NCBI GenBank assembly: GCA_023411175.1
Contig: JAEYPB010000021.1
Location: 1-12,589, forward strand
Direction of reading: 5' to 3'
Length of the DNA stretch: 12,589 nucleotides
DNA from: Bacillota bacterium
GTDB taxonomy: Bacteria > Bacillota > Clostridia > Christensenellales > Aristaeellaceae
In this document: in pieces, positions 1-6,163 of the stretch
Layout of the letters: each line of letters starts with the position of its first letter
Numbering within the stretch: the stretch's first letter is position 1
The notes under the pieces: generated by a model
Seen by the model: the letters and a program-made list of their open reading frames with translations, nothing else
Told to the model about the DNA's origin: nothing
Databases searched by the model: none
Made by a program: the position numbers and the translations under genes

Positions 1-162
1 GTGTTTAATCCTCTTCTTCCCGCTTCATGCCCGCCAAGGCACTCCCCGGAAAGCGTTCTAACTCATCAGAATCTGACTGTTCTTTCTTCTCGCTCTCGCT
101 GTATCGTTTTCAAGAATCGCATCGCACGCTTTCCGTTTTCGTTTGCGCCGTTTTTCGCGTGC
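1..162 (-). promoter_or_regulatory. Purine-rich 5' leader of a gene beyond the left edge
   Basis: Minus-strand RNA from the promoter above would be A/G-rich. It contains no long open frame, only an 18-codon ORF at 66-122 (MRFLKTIQREREERTVRF). AAGAGG at 10-15 is placed to act as Shine-Dalgarno for a start codon just outside the window. I see no hairpin terminator or known riboswitch here. Confidence 0.45.
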
Positions 163-168
163 TTGACT

Positions 169-197
169 ATATTATCACGCCGGGTACCCGTTGTCAA
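169..197 (-). promoter_or_regulatory. Near-consensus sigma-A promoter facing the left edge, with a palindrome in the spacer
   Basis: A perfect -35 TTGACA (192-197) and a -10 TAATAT (169-174) are 17 bp apart, with TGA before the -10 (extended -10). The spacer contains the perfect 10-bp palindrome CGGGTACCCG (181-190), a possible operator. Transcription would start near 162 and run out of the window. Confidence 0.82.
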
Positions 198-222
198 TAG
201 TATTTTTGGACTTTTTTCAACT

Positions 223-819
223 TCACAATTTGTTAATATCCCGGACCCGAAGAACCGGCTGGAGCTGTTCTCCGTGCAGCGCTGCGAGCGCCGAAGCCCT
301 GAGTTCCTGGGTTTCCAGCATCAGCGAAGCAGGCTTGCGCATCGGATCGTCCTGGTAGAACGGAACAAAGTACACATTCTTGCGTTCCATCATAATCCCG
401 ATATTCTTTGCGCTGGCGGACAGGCCGTCGTTTGTCGAAATACCGAGAAGCACGGGGCGGCTATTCCGTAGCTGGGACTTGACCGCCATCGCCACCGGCG
501 TATCGGTGACGCCATAGGCCATTTTCGCCAGGGTGTTCCCGGTACAGGGCGCGACGATCACAAGGTCCATCAGTTTCTGGGGGCCGATGGGCTCCACCTC
601 CTGAATGGTGTGCCAGCAGCTTCGGCCGCAGATTGCTTCCAAACGCGCGCGAATGGACGCCGCGGTGCCAAAACGCGTATCCATGGAGTAGACGTTGTCC
701 GACAGGATGGGATAGAGTTCCGCGTCGCTGAGCGTCTCCAGCGCTTCGAATACGCTGTCAAAGGTACAGAATGAACCGGTTACGGCAACGGCAATGCGCT
801 TTCCCCTTAGCTCGTTCAT
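223..819 (-). CDS. dpaB: Dipicolinate synthase subunit B (flavoprotein)
   Basis: DpaB (SpoVFB) belongs to the HFCD flavoprotein fold and is the partner of DpaA. The 198 residues include the flavin-phosphate loop VTGSFCTFD (13-21), LVIVAPCTGNTLAKMAYGVTDTP (86-108), GISTNDGLSASAKNIG (126-141) and YFVPFYQDDPMRKPASL (150-166). All of these are typical of SpoVFB. AGGAGG at 829-834 precedes the ATG by 9 nt, and the start overlaps the dpaA stop by 4 nt. No terminator is seen after its stop. The spoVF transcript may therefore run on into the next unit to the left. In B. subtilis asd and dapG follow, but what follows here is outside the window. Confidence 0.95.
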   Translation of the reverse strand: MNELRGKRIAVAVTGSFCTFDSVFEALETLSDAELYPILSDNVYSMDTRFGTAASIRARLEAICGRSCWHTIQEVEPIGPQKLMDLVIVAPCTGNTLAKMAYGVTDTPVAMAVKSQLRNSRPVLLGISTNDGLSASAKNIGIMMERKNVYFVPFYQDDPMRKPASLMLETQELRASALAALHGEQLQPVLRVRDINKL

Positions 820-1658
820 AGTGATGCGCCTCCTTTTCTGGCTTCAAGCAGTGCGGCCAGCAACGCGCGCCCGGCGCTTTCCGGGCAATACCTTCCGGGA
901 AGGCCTGGTTCGCGCCATGCGGCCAGCCCCATCATCTGGGCGGTTTTGATATCCACACCGTAGGGCGGGCTGGACAGATCGACGAGGAGCGTGTCCTGAC
1001 GGAGCCGGGCAAGATGCCGCGCTTCCAACACGCGCTCCGGCGGCGTGGAGAACACGACCCGATGGGCCGGAAGCCGTTCCAGCATCTCGTCCATGTTCAC
1101 CGCCTGCGCGCCGGCGCGCTCGGCAAGGCTGCGCGCCCGTTCGGATCGGGCGGCCACCGTCACGCGGGCGCCGTAGCCCAGGAGCATCCCGGTCAGCGCC
1201 CGGCCGATGCGACCGAAGCCGATGACCATCGCCCGCGCTTCCGTGAGCGAAAAAAATGCGCGCTCGCATACCGCGTGGATGGCTCCCTCTGCGGTGTAGG
1301 CGGCGTTTCGGAGCGTCAACCGCTCGTCGCCGGACAAATCCACCGTCGGATACCGACGGCAGAAGTCCGCGGGCGCCTCTCCCGGCCCAAACAGAAAAAC
1401 CGGTGTACCCGGCGGCAGCGCTTCCCACACTTCCTCGGACCGGCTGGGATTCTGGGCATAGGGAAACGCCATGCCCGCCGCCCCGAACGGATTATGTAAA
1501 ACCACGGCTTCTGCCTGTGTGAGATCCGGAAGCGTCGCAACCGGAATGTCTACGCCCGCGTATTCGAGCCCGAGGCCCGCGGCGTCAATCCCGTCGCGGC
1601 GCGCCCAATCGATCAGGTGCGCGTAACGGAGGTCGCCGCCGATCGCTACAAGTTCCAT
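816..1658 (-). CDS. dpaA: Dipicolinate synthase subunit A
   Basis: DpaA (SpoVFA) and DpaB together convert the lysine-pathway intermediate dihydroxy-tetrahydrodipicolinate to dipicolinic acid in the sporulating mother cell. The product then loads the spore core with Ca2+. The 280 residues show an N-terminal domain, a NAAYTAEGAI segment (118-127), an NAD(P)-binding Rossmann motif GFGRIG (147-152) followed by VTVAARSERA, and LLVDLSSPPYGVDIKTA. The typical C-terminal PGLPGRYCPESAGRAL (251-266) closes the protein. AAGGGGGAG lies 5 nt before the ATG. The stop overlaps the dpaB start (ATGA). A terminator and a candidate sigma-K promoter lie upstream, fitting sporulation-only expression. Confidence 0.94.
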   Translation of the reverse strand: MELVAIGGDLRYAHLIDWARRDGIDAAGLGLEYAGVDIPVATLPDLTQAEAVVLHNPFGAAGMAFPYAQNPSRSEEVWEALPPGTPVFLFGPGEAPADFCRRYPTVDLSGDERLTLRNAAYTAEGAIHAVCERAFFSLTEARAMVIGFGRIGRALTGMLLGYGARVTVAARSERARSLAERAGAQAVNMDEMLERLPAHRVVFSTPPERVLEARHLARLRQDTLLVDLSSPPYGVDIKTAQMMGLAAWREPGLPGRYCPESAGRALLAALLEARKGGASL

Positions 1659-1691
1659 GCCTTCTCCCCCTTCAAGGCGCTATACCCAGCG

Positions 1692-1720
1692 CATCCTATG
1701 CCGTGCCGGGAACGCGCGTG
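1692..1720 (-). promoter_or_regulatory. Candidate sigma-K promoter for dpaAB
   Basis: CATAGGATG (1692-1700) matches the sigma-K -10 pattern CATANNNTA at 5 of 6 fixed bases. An AC -35 element (in CACG, 1717-1720) lies exactly 17 bp upstream, the published spacing. Predicted initiation near 1685 gives a leader of about 27 nt before dpaA. In B. subtilis the spoVF operon is sigma-K dependent, in the mother cell. The -35 element is short, so the match could be partly chance. Confidence 0.6.
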
Positions 1721-1727
1721 AGTGCAT

Positions 1728-1754
1728 AAAAAGAACGCCCCTTTTCAGAGGCGT
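1728..1754 (-). terminator. Intrinsic terminator after the dUTPase gene
   Basis: ACGCCTCT/AGGGGCGT forms 8 bp (one G-T) around a GAAA tetraloop and is followed by TCTTTTT on the minus strand. It ends the M16-dUTPase unit and insulates the dipicolinate genes from upstream vegetative transcription. Confidence 0.88.
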
Positions 1755-1785
1755 ACATAGAAGACTGTGTCAACGTCCAGATTGT

Positions 1786-2142
1786 CTAGCTTTCATATCC
1801 CGGCTTCTCCGAAAGGCCGTGCTGGCGGTCGAAATTCTCCTGATTTTTCTTCAGATACCGCGCGTAGAGCTCCTGCGCGTCCATACCGGCGGACAGACAC
1901 ATGCTGACGAAAAAGTGCAGGATGTCCACCAGCTCCTCCCGGAGCGCGTCGTGGTCGACGGGCTTCGGGTTCTTCCACCATTTGAAGTTGACCTCGTCCA
2001 GCAGCTCGGAAAGCTCGGAAATGGTGGCCAGCGTCTGCATCTGGAGCCACTTCTCCATCGGGATGTCCCCGAGATTTCTCCGGGCCACGAGCTCGTCATT
2101 AAAAGCCTTCTGCATTTCAAAGATGCGCTCCAGCCTGTCCAT
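1786..2142 (-). CDS. All-alpha dimeric dUTPase / MazG-like nucleotide pyrophosphohydrolase
   Basis: This product of 118 residues belongs to the all-alpha NTP pyrophosphatase superfamily and most resembles the dUTPase_2 type. Members hydrolyse dUTP (or related dNTPs) to the monophosphate and pyrophosphate. The metal-binding ExxE (E43, E46) is followed by ExxD (E70, D73). WLQMQTLATISELSELLDEVNFKWWKNPKP and ALREELVDILHFFVSMCLSAGM carry the core, followed by NQENFDRQHG. Translation starts 2 nt after the M16 stop, with GAGGTG as Shine-Dalgarno. A terminator follows. In B. subtilis this position holds ymxH, so the neighbour differs. Substrate choice between dUTP and other NTPs cannot be settled from sequence. 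Confidence 0.85.
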   Translation of the reverse strand: MDRLERIFEMQKAFNDELVARRNLGDIPMEKWLQMQTLATISELSELLDEVNFKWWKNPKPVDHDALREELVDILHFFVSMCLSAGMDAQELYARYLKKNQENFDRQHGLSEKPGYES

Positions 2143-2144
2143 CG

Positions 2145-3380
2145 CTACACCTCGATCCCTTCCGCGCCTTTTCCGACCAGCGAGAACGACGGCGTGGCGC
2201 TCAGGATCTTCCGCGTCACGTCCATGACGGAATCATAGGTGATGGCGTCGATCTTGGCGATGACCTGTTCCTCCGTCTGCTCCTTATTCAGGAGGAGCTT
2301 TCGCCGACCCAGCGCGTTCATTCGGCTGGATGTGGACTCAAGGCCCAGGATATAGCTGCCCTTGAGCTGCGCGCGGGCCTGCTCGAACTCCTGCTGCGTG
2401 AGGCCGTCCCGGGTGATGTGCTCGACCTCCTGCCGGATCAGCCGGAGCACTTCCGGGGCGTGCTCGATGCTGGTGCCCGCGTAGATGGCGAAGAGCCCGG
2501 CGTCCGAATAGGACGCGGGGTAGCTGTACACGGTGTAGGCCATGCCACGCTCCTCACGGATGGACTGGAACAACCGGGAGCTCATGGCACCACCCAGGAC
2601 GCTGTTCAGGATCGACATCGGGTAGATCTCGTCCGTATCCTGTGAAATACCGGGGTAGCCCACCGTCAGGTGAATCTGCTCGATCTCCTTTTCCCGGCGG
2701 ATGATCCTTGGCTTTGCGGGCCTGGTTCGGAAAGAAGGAACGTGTTCGCCCCTCTGCCAGTCGCCCAGATGGCGCTCCGCCAGCTGGATCAGCTCATTCC
2801 AATCGTAGTTGCCGGCCAGCGCCAGCACGGCGTTTTCCGGCCGGTAGAACTTTTTGTAATAGCCGAGAAGCCGGGCGCGGTTCAGCCCGCCGACGGATTC
2901 CTCGGTGCCGAGGATCGGGCGGGAGAGCGGCTGATCGCCAAACTGCGCCAGCATGATCAACTCGCTGACGAGATCCTCGGGAGAATCCTCGGCCATCGAA
3001 ATCTCCTCGATGATGACGCCCTTCTCCTTTTCGATCTCCTGGGGGTTGAAGACGGAGTGAAGCACGATGTCCGAGATGACATCCACCGCCAGCGGCAGGT
3101 CCTCATCCACCACCTTGGCGTAAAAGCAGGTGCACTCCTTGGAGGTGAAGGCGTTCAGCTGACCGCCGACGGCGTCCATCGCCTCCGCGATGTCCCGGGC
3201 GGTGCGTTTCTTCGTGCCCTTGAAGAGCATGTGCTCGATAAAATGGCTGATGCCGCCCTGCTGCTTCGCCTCGTACTGGGAGCCGCTGCCGACCCAGAGC
3301 CCCACCGACACCGAGCGGAAGTGCGGAATCTTCTCGGCGATGATCCTCAGGCCGTTGGGAAGAGTGTGTTGATCGTACAT
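2145..3380 (-). CDS. M16 family zinc peptidase (processing-protease-like, YmxG/MlpA type)
   Basis: This is a pitrilysin-family metallopeptidase of 411 residues, the size of Bacillus MlpA/YmxG, which also lies downstream of pnp and before the spoVF genes. The inverted zinc motif HFIEH gives H46, E49 and H50. The third ligand is probably E126 (EEISM), 76 residues after H50. The N-terminus MYDQHTLPNGLRIIAEKIP and the block GGAMSSRLFQSIREERGMAYTVYSYPASYSDAG in the C-terminal half are typical of the family. No signal peptide is seen, so it is probably cytoplasmic. AGGAGG at 3385-3390 is 4 nt from the ATG. The next gene starts 2 nt after the stop, implying coupling. The substrate is unknown. Confidence 0.93.
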   Translation of the reverse strand: MYDQHTLPNGLRIIAEKIPHFRSVSVGLWVGSGSQYEAKQQGGISHFIEHMLFKGTKKRTARDIAEAMDAVGGQLNAFTSKECTCFYAKVVDEDLPLAVDVISDIVLHSVFNPQEIEKEKGVIIEEISMAEDSPEDLVSELIMLAQFGDQPLSRPILGTEESVGGLNRARLLGYYKKFYRPENAVLALAGNYDWNELIQLAERHLGDWQRGEHVPSFRTRPAKPRIIRREKEIEQIHLTVGYPGISQDTDEIYPMSILNSVLGGAMSSRLFQSIREERGMAYTVYSYPASYSDAGLFAIYAGTSIEHAPEVLRLIRQEVEHITRDGLTQQEFEQARAQLKGSYILGLESTSSRMNALGRRKLLLNKEQTEEQVIAKIDAITYDSVMDVTRKILSATPSFSLVGKGAEGIEV

Positions 3381-3391
3381 GGTTCCTCCTG

Positions 3392-3428
3392 AAAAATGCG
3401 GGGAACCGGGCCTTGCCCAATTCCCCGC
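3392..3428 (-). terminator. Intrinsic terminator between pnp and the M16 protease gene
   Basis: GCGGGGAA/TTCCCCGC (3398-3405 with 3421-3428) is topped by GGGC/GCCC across a 2x2 internal loop with an AAG loop. It is followed by ATTTTT on the minus strand. The T-run ends 1 nt before the AGGAGG of the next gene, so there is no room for a promoter after it. Confidence 0.82.
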
Positions 3429-3440
3429 GTAAGTGGTTTT

Positions 3441-5603
3441 TTAGCGCCGGAACGGCGGCCTTCCACCGCCCATGCCTCCGTCGCGCCGCTGCGGCGGACG
3501 GCGAACCGGCATGGCCGGGTTGTCGTACTCGATGTCGGAGCGGATCAGGTTCACGCGGCCCTGGGCGTCGATCTCCGCCACCTTGACGGGCAGCGTGTCG
3601 CCGATCGCGACCACATCCTCAACCTTCTCCACGCGCTCGTTGGCGAGCTTCGAAACGTGCAGCATGCCGTCCTTACCGGGCGCGTACTCCAGGAATGCGC
3701 CGAAGGGCATGATGCGAACGACCGTGCCTTCGAATTCGTCGCCCACCTTGAGCTCCTTGGTGATGCCCTCGATGATCTGGCGAGCCTTCTTGGCGGCCAT
3801 CTCGTCGGAGGTGGCGATGTAAACGCTGCCGTCGTCCTCGATGTCGATCTTGACGCCGGTCTGCTCGATGATCTTGTTGATGGTCTTGCCGCGGGGGCCG
3901 ACCACTTCGCCGATCTTCTCCGGGTTGATCTTGAACACGACGATCTTGGGCGCGTACTTCGAAAGGCTCGGCCGGGGCGCCGGCAGTGAATCCAGCATCT
4001 TGCCAAGGATGTGCATGCGGCCGTCCAGCGCCTGAGACAGCGCCTGACGGAGAACCGCCTCGTCGATGCCCTTGATCTTGATGTCCATCTGGATTGCGGT
4101 GATGCCAAGGGCCGTGCCCGCCACCTTGAAGTCCATGTCGCCCAGGAAGTCCTCAAGGCCCTGGATGTCGGTGAGCACCGCGATCTTGCCGGAGGCCTCA
4201 TCCTTGATCAGGCCCATCGCGACGCCGCCCACGGGCCGCTTGATCGGCACACCCGCGTCCATCAGCGCCAGCGTGGAGCCGCAGACGGAGGCCTGGGAGG
4301 TGGAGCCGTTGGAGCTCATGACCTCCGAGACCAGGCGCAGCGCATAGGGGAAGTCTTCGGTGGAGGGGATCATCGGCTCGAGGGCCCGCTCCGCCAGCGC
4401 GCCGTGGCCGATCTCACGCCGACCGGGGCTGCGGGCAGGCTTGGCCTCGCCGGTGGAATAGCCCGGGAAGTTGTAGTGGTGCATGTAGCGCTTGGTTTCC
4501 TCGGGATAAATGGTGTCCAGCGCCTGCTGTTCCGATACCGGCGCCAGCGTGGCGACGGTCATGACCTGGGTCTGTCCGCGGGTGAATACGGCGGAGCCGT
4601 GGGCGCGGGGCAGCACGCTGGTCTCGCACCAGATCGGGCGCACCTCGGTGAGCTTGCGGCCGTCGGGACGGATGCCCTCGTCGATGATGCGGCGGCGCAT
4701 AACTTCCTTCTGGAGCGAATACAGCGCATCGCCGATTTCGCCTTCGCGGCCGGCAAATTCCTCCGCGAAGTGGGCCTTGCACTCGGCCTTGAGCGCGGCC
4801 TCGCGAACCTGGCGTTCCTCGCGGTTGAACGTCTCAAACACGTACTTGACCTTTTCCAGCGCGTATTCGCGCACGGCGGCCTTCACGTCGTCGCCCGGCA
4901 GCGACAGCGGGAACTCCCGCTTCGGCCGGCCGATTTCGGAGACGATCTGCTCCTGGAAGGCGACGATCTTCTTGATCTCTTCATGGGCGAACAGGATGCC
5001 GCCCAGCATGACCTCTTCGGAGACCTCCTTGGCGCCCGCTTCGACCATCAGCACCGCTTCCTTGGTGCCGGCGACGGTCAGCTGCAGAAGGGTCTCGGCC
5101 CGCTCCTCGTCCGTGGGGTTGATGATGTACTTGCCATCAATGTAGCCGACATTGACCGCGCCGGTGGGGCCGGCAAAGGGAATGCAGCTGATCGACAGCG
5201 CGATGGAGGAACCGATCATCGCGGGGATCTCGGGGGTGTTGTTGGAATCCATCGACATGACGGTGGCGACGACGGACACGTCGTTGCGCATTCCCTTGGG
5301 GAACAGCGGGCGCAGCGGGCGGTCGATCAGTCGGCTGGTCAGGATGGCCTTCTCGGCCGGACGGCCTTCGCGGCGGATCCAGCCGCCGGGAATCTTGCCA
5401 ACCGCGTAGAGCTTCTCCTCGAAGTCGACGCTCAGCGGAAAGAAGTCGATGCCGGGACGCTGCGTCTCGGAGACCGTCGCGGTCACCAGGATGCAGGTGT
5501 CGCCGTAGCGAACGAAGACCGATCCGCTGGCCTGCTCGGCATACTTGCCGAACTCCAGCGTCAGCGTCCTTCCGCCCAATTCGTAACTGTAGCTCTTGAA
5601 CAT
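3441..5603 (-). CDS. pnp: Polyribonucleotide nucleotidyltransferase (PNPase)
   Basis: PNPase is the trimeric phosphorolytic 3'-5' exoribonuclease of RNA turnover. The 720 residues contain RNase PH domain 1 (about 10-140), the helical linker domain (about 145-235), RNase PH domain 2 (about 315-535), KH (about 553-612, GPRG at 569-572) and S1 (about 619-690). Catalytic-core motifs are present: GRREIGHGALAERAL (394-408), the phosphate-binding SNGSTS (431-436), and acidic D485 and D491, matching E. coli D486 and D492. A short Arg/Gly-rich tail follows S1 (about 699-720). AGGAGG at 5611-5616 lies 7 nt before the ATG. Upstream is the rpsO terminator. A weak TTGCAG-17-GAATAT follows it, which I do not trust as a promoter. 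Length and motifs are normal. Confidence 0.98.
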   Translation of the reverse strand: MFKSYSYELGGRTLTLEFGKYAEQASGSVFVRYGDTCILVTATVSETQRPGIDFFPLSVDFEEKLYAVGKIPGGWIRREGRPAEKAILTSRLIDRPLRPLFPKGMRNDVSVVATVMSMDSNNTPEIPAMIGSSIALSISCIPFAGPTGAVNVGYIDGKYIINPTDEERAETLLQLTVAGTKEAVLMVEAGAKEVSEEVMLGGILFAHEEIKKIVAFQEQIVSEIGRPKREFPLSLPGDDVKAAVREYALEKVKYVFETFNREERQVREAALKAECKAHFAEEFAGREGEIGDALYSLQKEVMRRRIIDEGIRPDGRKLTEVRPIWCETSVLPRAHGSAVFTRGQTQVMTVATLAPVSEQQALDTIYPEETKRYMHHYNFPGYSTGEAKPARSPGRREIGHGALAERALEPMIPSTEDFPYALRLVSEVMSSNGSTSQASVCGSTLALMDAGVPIKRPVGGVAMGLIKDEASGKIAVLTDIQGLEDFLGDMDFKVAGTALGITAIQMDIKIKGIDEAVLRQALSQALDGRMHILGKMLDSLPAPRPSLSKYAPKIVVFKINPEKIGEVVGPRGKTINKIIEQTGVKIDIEDDGSVYIATSDEMAAKKARQIIEGITKELKVGDEFEGTVVRIMPFGAFLEYAPGKDGMLHVSKLANERVEKVEDVVAIGDTLPVKVAEIDAQGRVNLIRSDIEYDNPAMPVRRPPQRRDGGMGGGRPPFRR

Positions 5604-5679
5604 GTTTTCCCCTCCTCGTGGGCATTTCTATCTATTTCTTTTTATTGAAACCATATTCAGCCCCCGGCGAACAAACTGC

Positions 5680-5717
5680 AAAAACCGCCGCTTAGGGCAG
5701 TATCCCCCAAACGACGG
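5680..5717 (-). terminator. Intrinsic terminator between rpsO and pnp
   Basis: A 13-bp stem (CCGTCGTTTGGGG with CCCTAAGCGGCGG, including three G-T pairs) has a 7-nt loop. It is followed directly by TTTTT on the minus strand. It lies 37 nt after the rpsO stop and probably separates an abundant rpsO message from lower pnp readthrough. The A-run before the stem may allow function in both directions. Confidence 0.85.
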
Positions 5718-5754
5718 CATTTTGTTCATCTCAGGGACGCGGCCGCGGCAAGCA

Positions 5755-6015
5755 TTACTTGCGCAGACCCAGCTTGCTGATCAGGGTGCGGTAGCTCTCG
5801 ATGTCATTGTTCTTCAGGTAGTCGAGCAGACCGCGGCGCTGACCGACCATCAAAAGGAGGCCGCGACGGGAGTGGTGATCCTTCTTGTGCTCCTTCAGGT
5901 GCTCGTTCAGATGGTTGATGCGCGCGGTCAGAAGCGCGATCTGCACCTCAGGAGAGCCGGTGTCACCCTCGTGACGGCCGTATTCATTCATAATGTCCTG
6001 CTTGACGATAACCAT
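5755..6015 (-). CDS. rpsO: 30S ribosomal protein S15
   Basis: S15 is a primary 16S rRNA-binding protein of the 30S platform and forms bridge B4 to the 50S. The ATG at 6015 gives 86 residues (family about 89). It has AGGAGG at 6025-6030, 9 nt upstream. A longer open frame to 6084 adds residues unlike S15 and ignores that site. The family signature is clear: NEYGRHEGDTGSPEVQIALL, then INHLNEHLKEHKKDHHSRRGL, then LLMVGQRRGLLDYLK and SYRTLISKLGLRK. It has its own promoter and leader and is followed by a terminator before pnp, the classic rpsO-pnp arrangement. Confidence 0.98.
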   Translation of the reverse strand: MVIVKQDIMNEYGRHEGDTGSPEVQIALLTARINHLNEHLKEHKKDHHSRRGLLLMVGQRRGLLDYLKNNDIESYRTLISKLGLRK

Positions 6016-6112
6016 AGATGTATTCCTCCTATTTCGTATGCCCGCAAGCCAAGTGAGCCGTTGGAGAATCGGCAGACCGAGCAAACGGATGTCTTACGGC
6101 TATTATGCCGCA
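6016..6112 (-). promoter_or_regulatory. rpsO 5' leader, possible S15 autoregulatory RNA
   Basis: A ~97-nt leader lies between the predicted start site and the rpsO ATG. It can form AGCCGT/ACGGCT (6101-6096 with 6061-6056) enclosing a small TCGG/CCGA hairpin. An alternative is CGGC/GCCG near its 5' end. S15 represses its own synthesis through leader RNA structures in several bacterial lineages, so a regulatory role is plausible. I could not match it to a known S15 leader class by eye. Confidence 0.4.
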
Positions 6113-6118
6113 GAAATC

Positions 6119-6147
6119 ATTCTATCATACCGCGCGCCTGATGTAAA
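6119..6147 (-). promoter_or_regulatory. Sigma-A-type promoter for rpsO
   Basis: The -35 TTTACA (6142-6147) and -10 TAGAAT (6119-6124) each match consensus at 5 of 6 positions. They are separated by exactly 17 bp, and TGA just upstream of the -10 gives an extended -10. Transcription would start near 6112, leaving a leader of about 97 nt before rpsO. Confidence 0.78.
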
Positions 6148-6163
6148 TGCACTTTTTGTGAAG

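Noticed and set aside
1..471. Plus-strand GTG-started open frame at the left edge
   Set aside because: It runs through the minus-strand promoter and into dpaB antisense. No Shine-Dalgarno can be judged at the edge, and the product resembles nothing known.
2670..3392. Plus-strand open frame (240 codons) opposite the M16 gene
   Set aside because: It is antisense to a well-supported protease, with no ribosome site or family signature.
4011..5648. Long plus-strand open frame (545 codons) opposite pnp
   Set aside because: It lies entirely antisense to an intact PNPase. Its product is compositionally odd (rich in H, D, R, G), as expected for a shadow frame in G+C-rich coding DNA, and it has no recognisable domain.
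5619..5679. TTGCAG-17-GAATAT as a pnp promoter
   Set aside because: Only 3 of 6 matches in each box; too weak to call, though some pnp promoter after the rpsO terminator would make sense.
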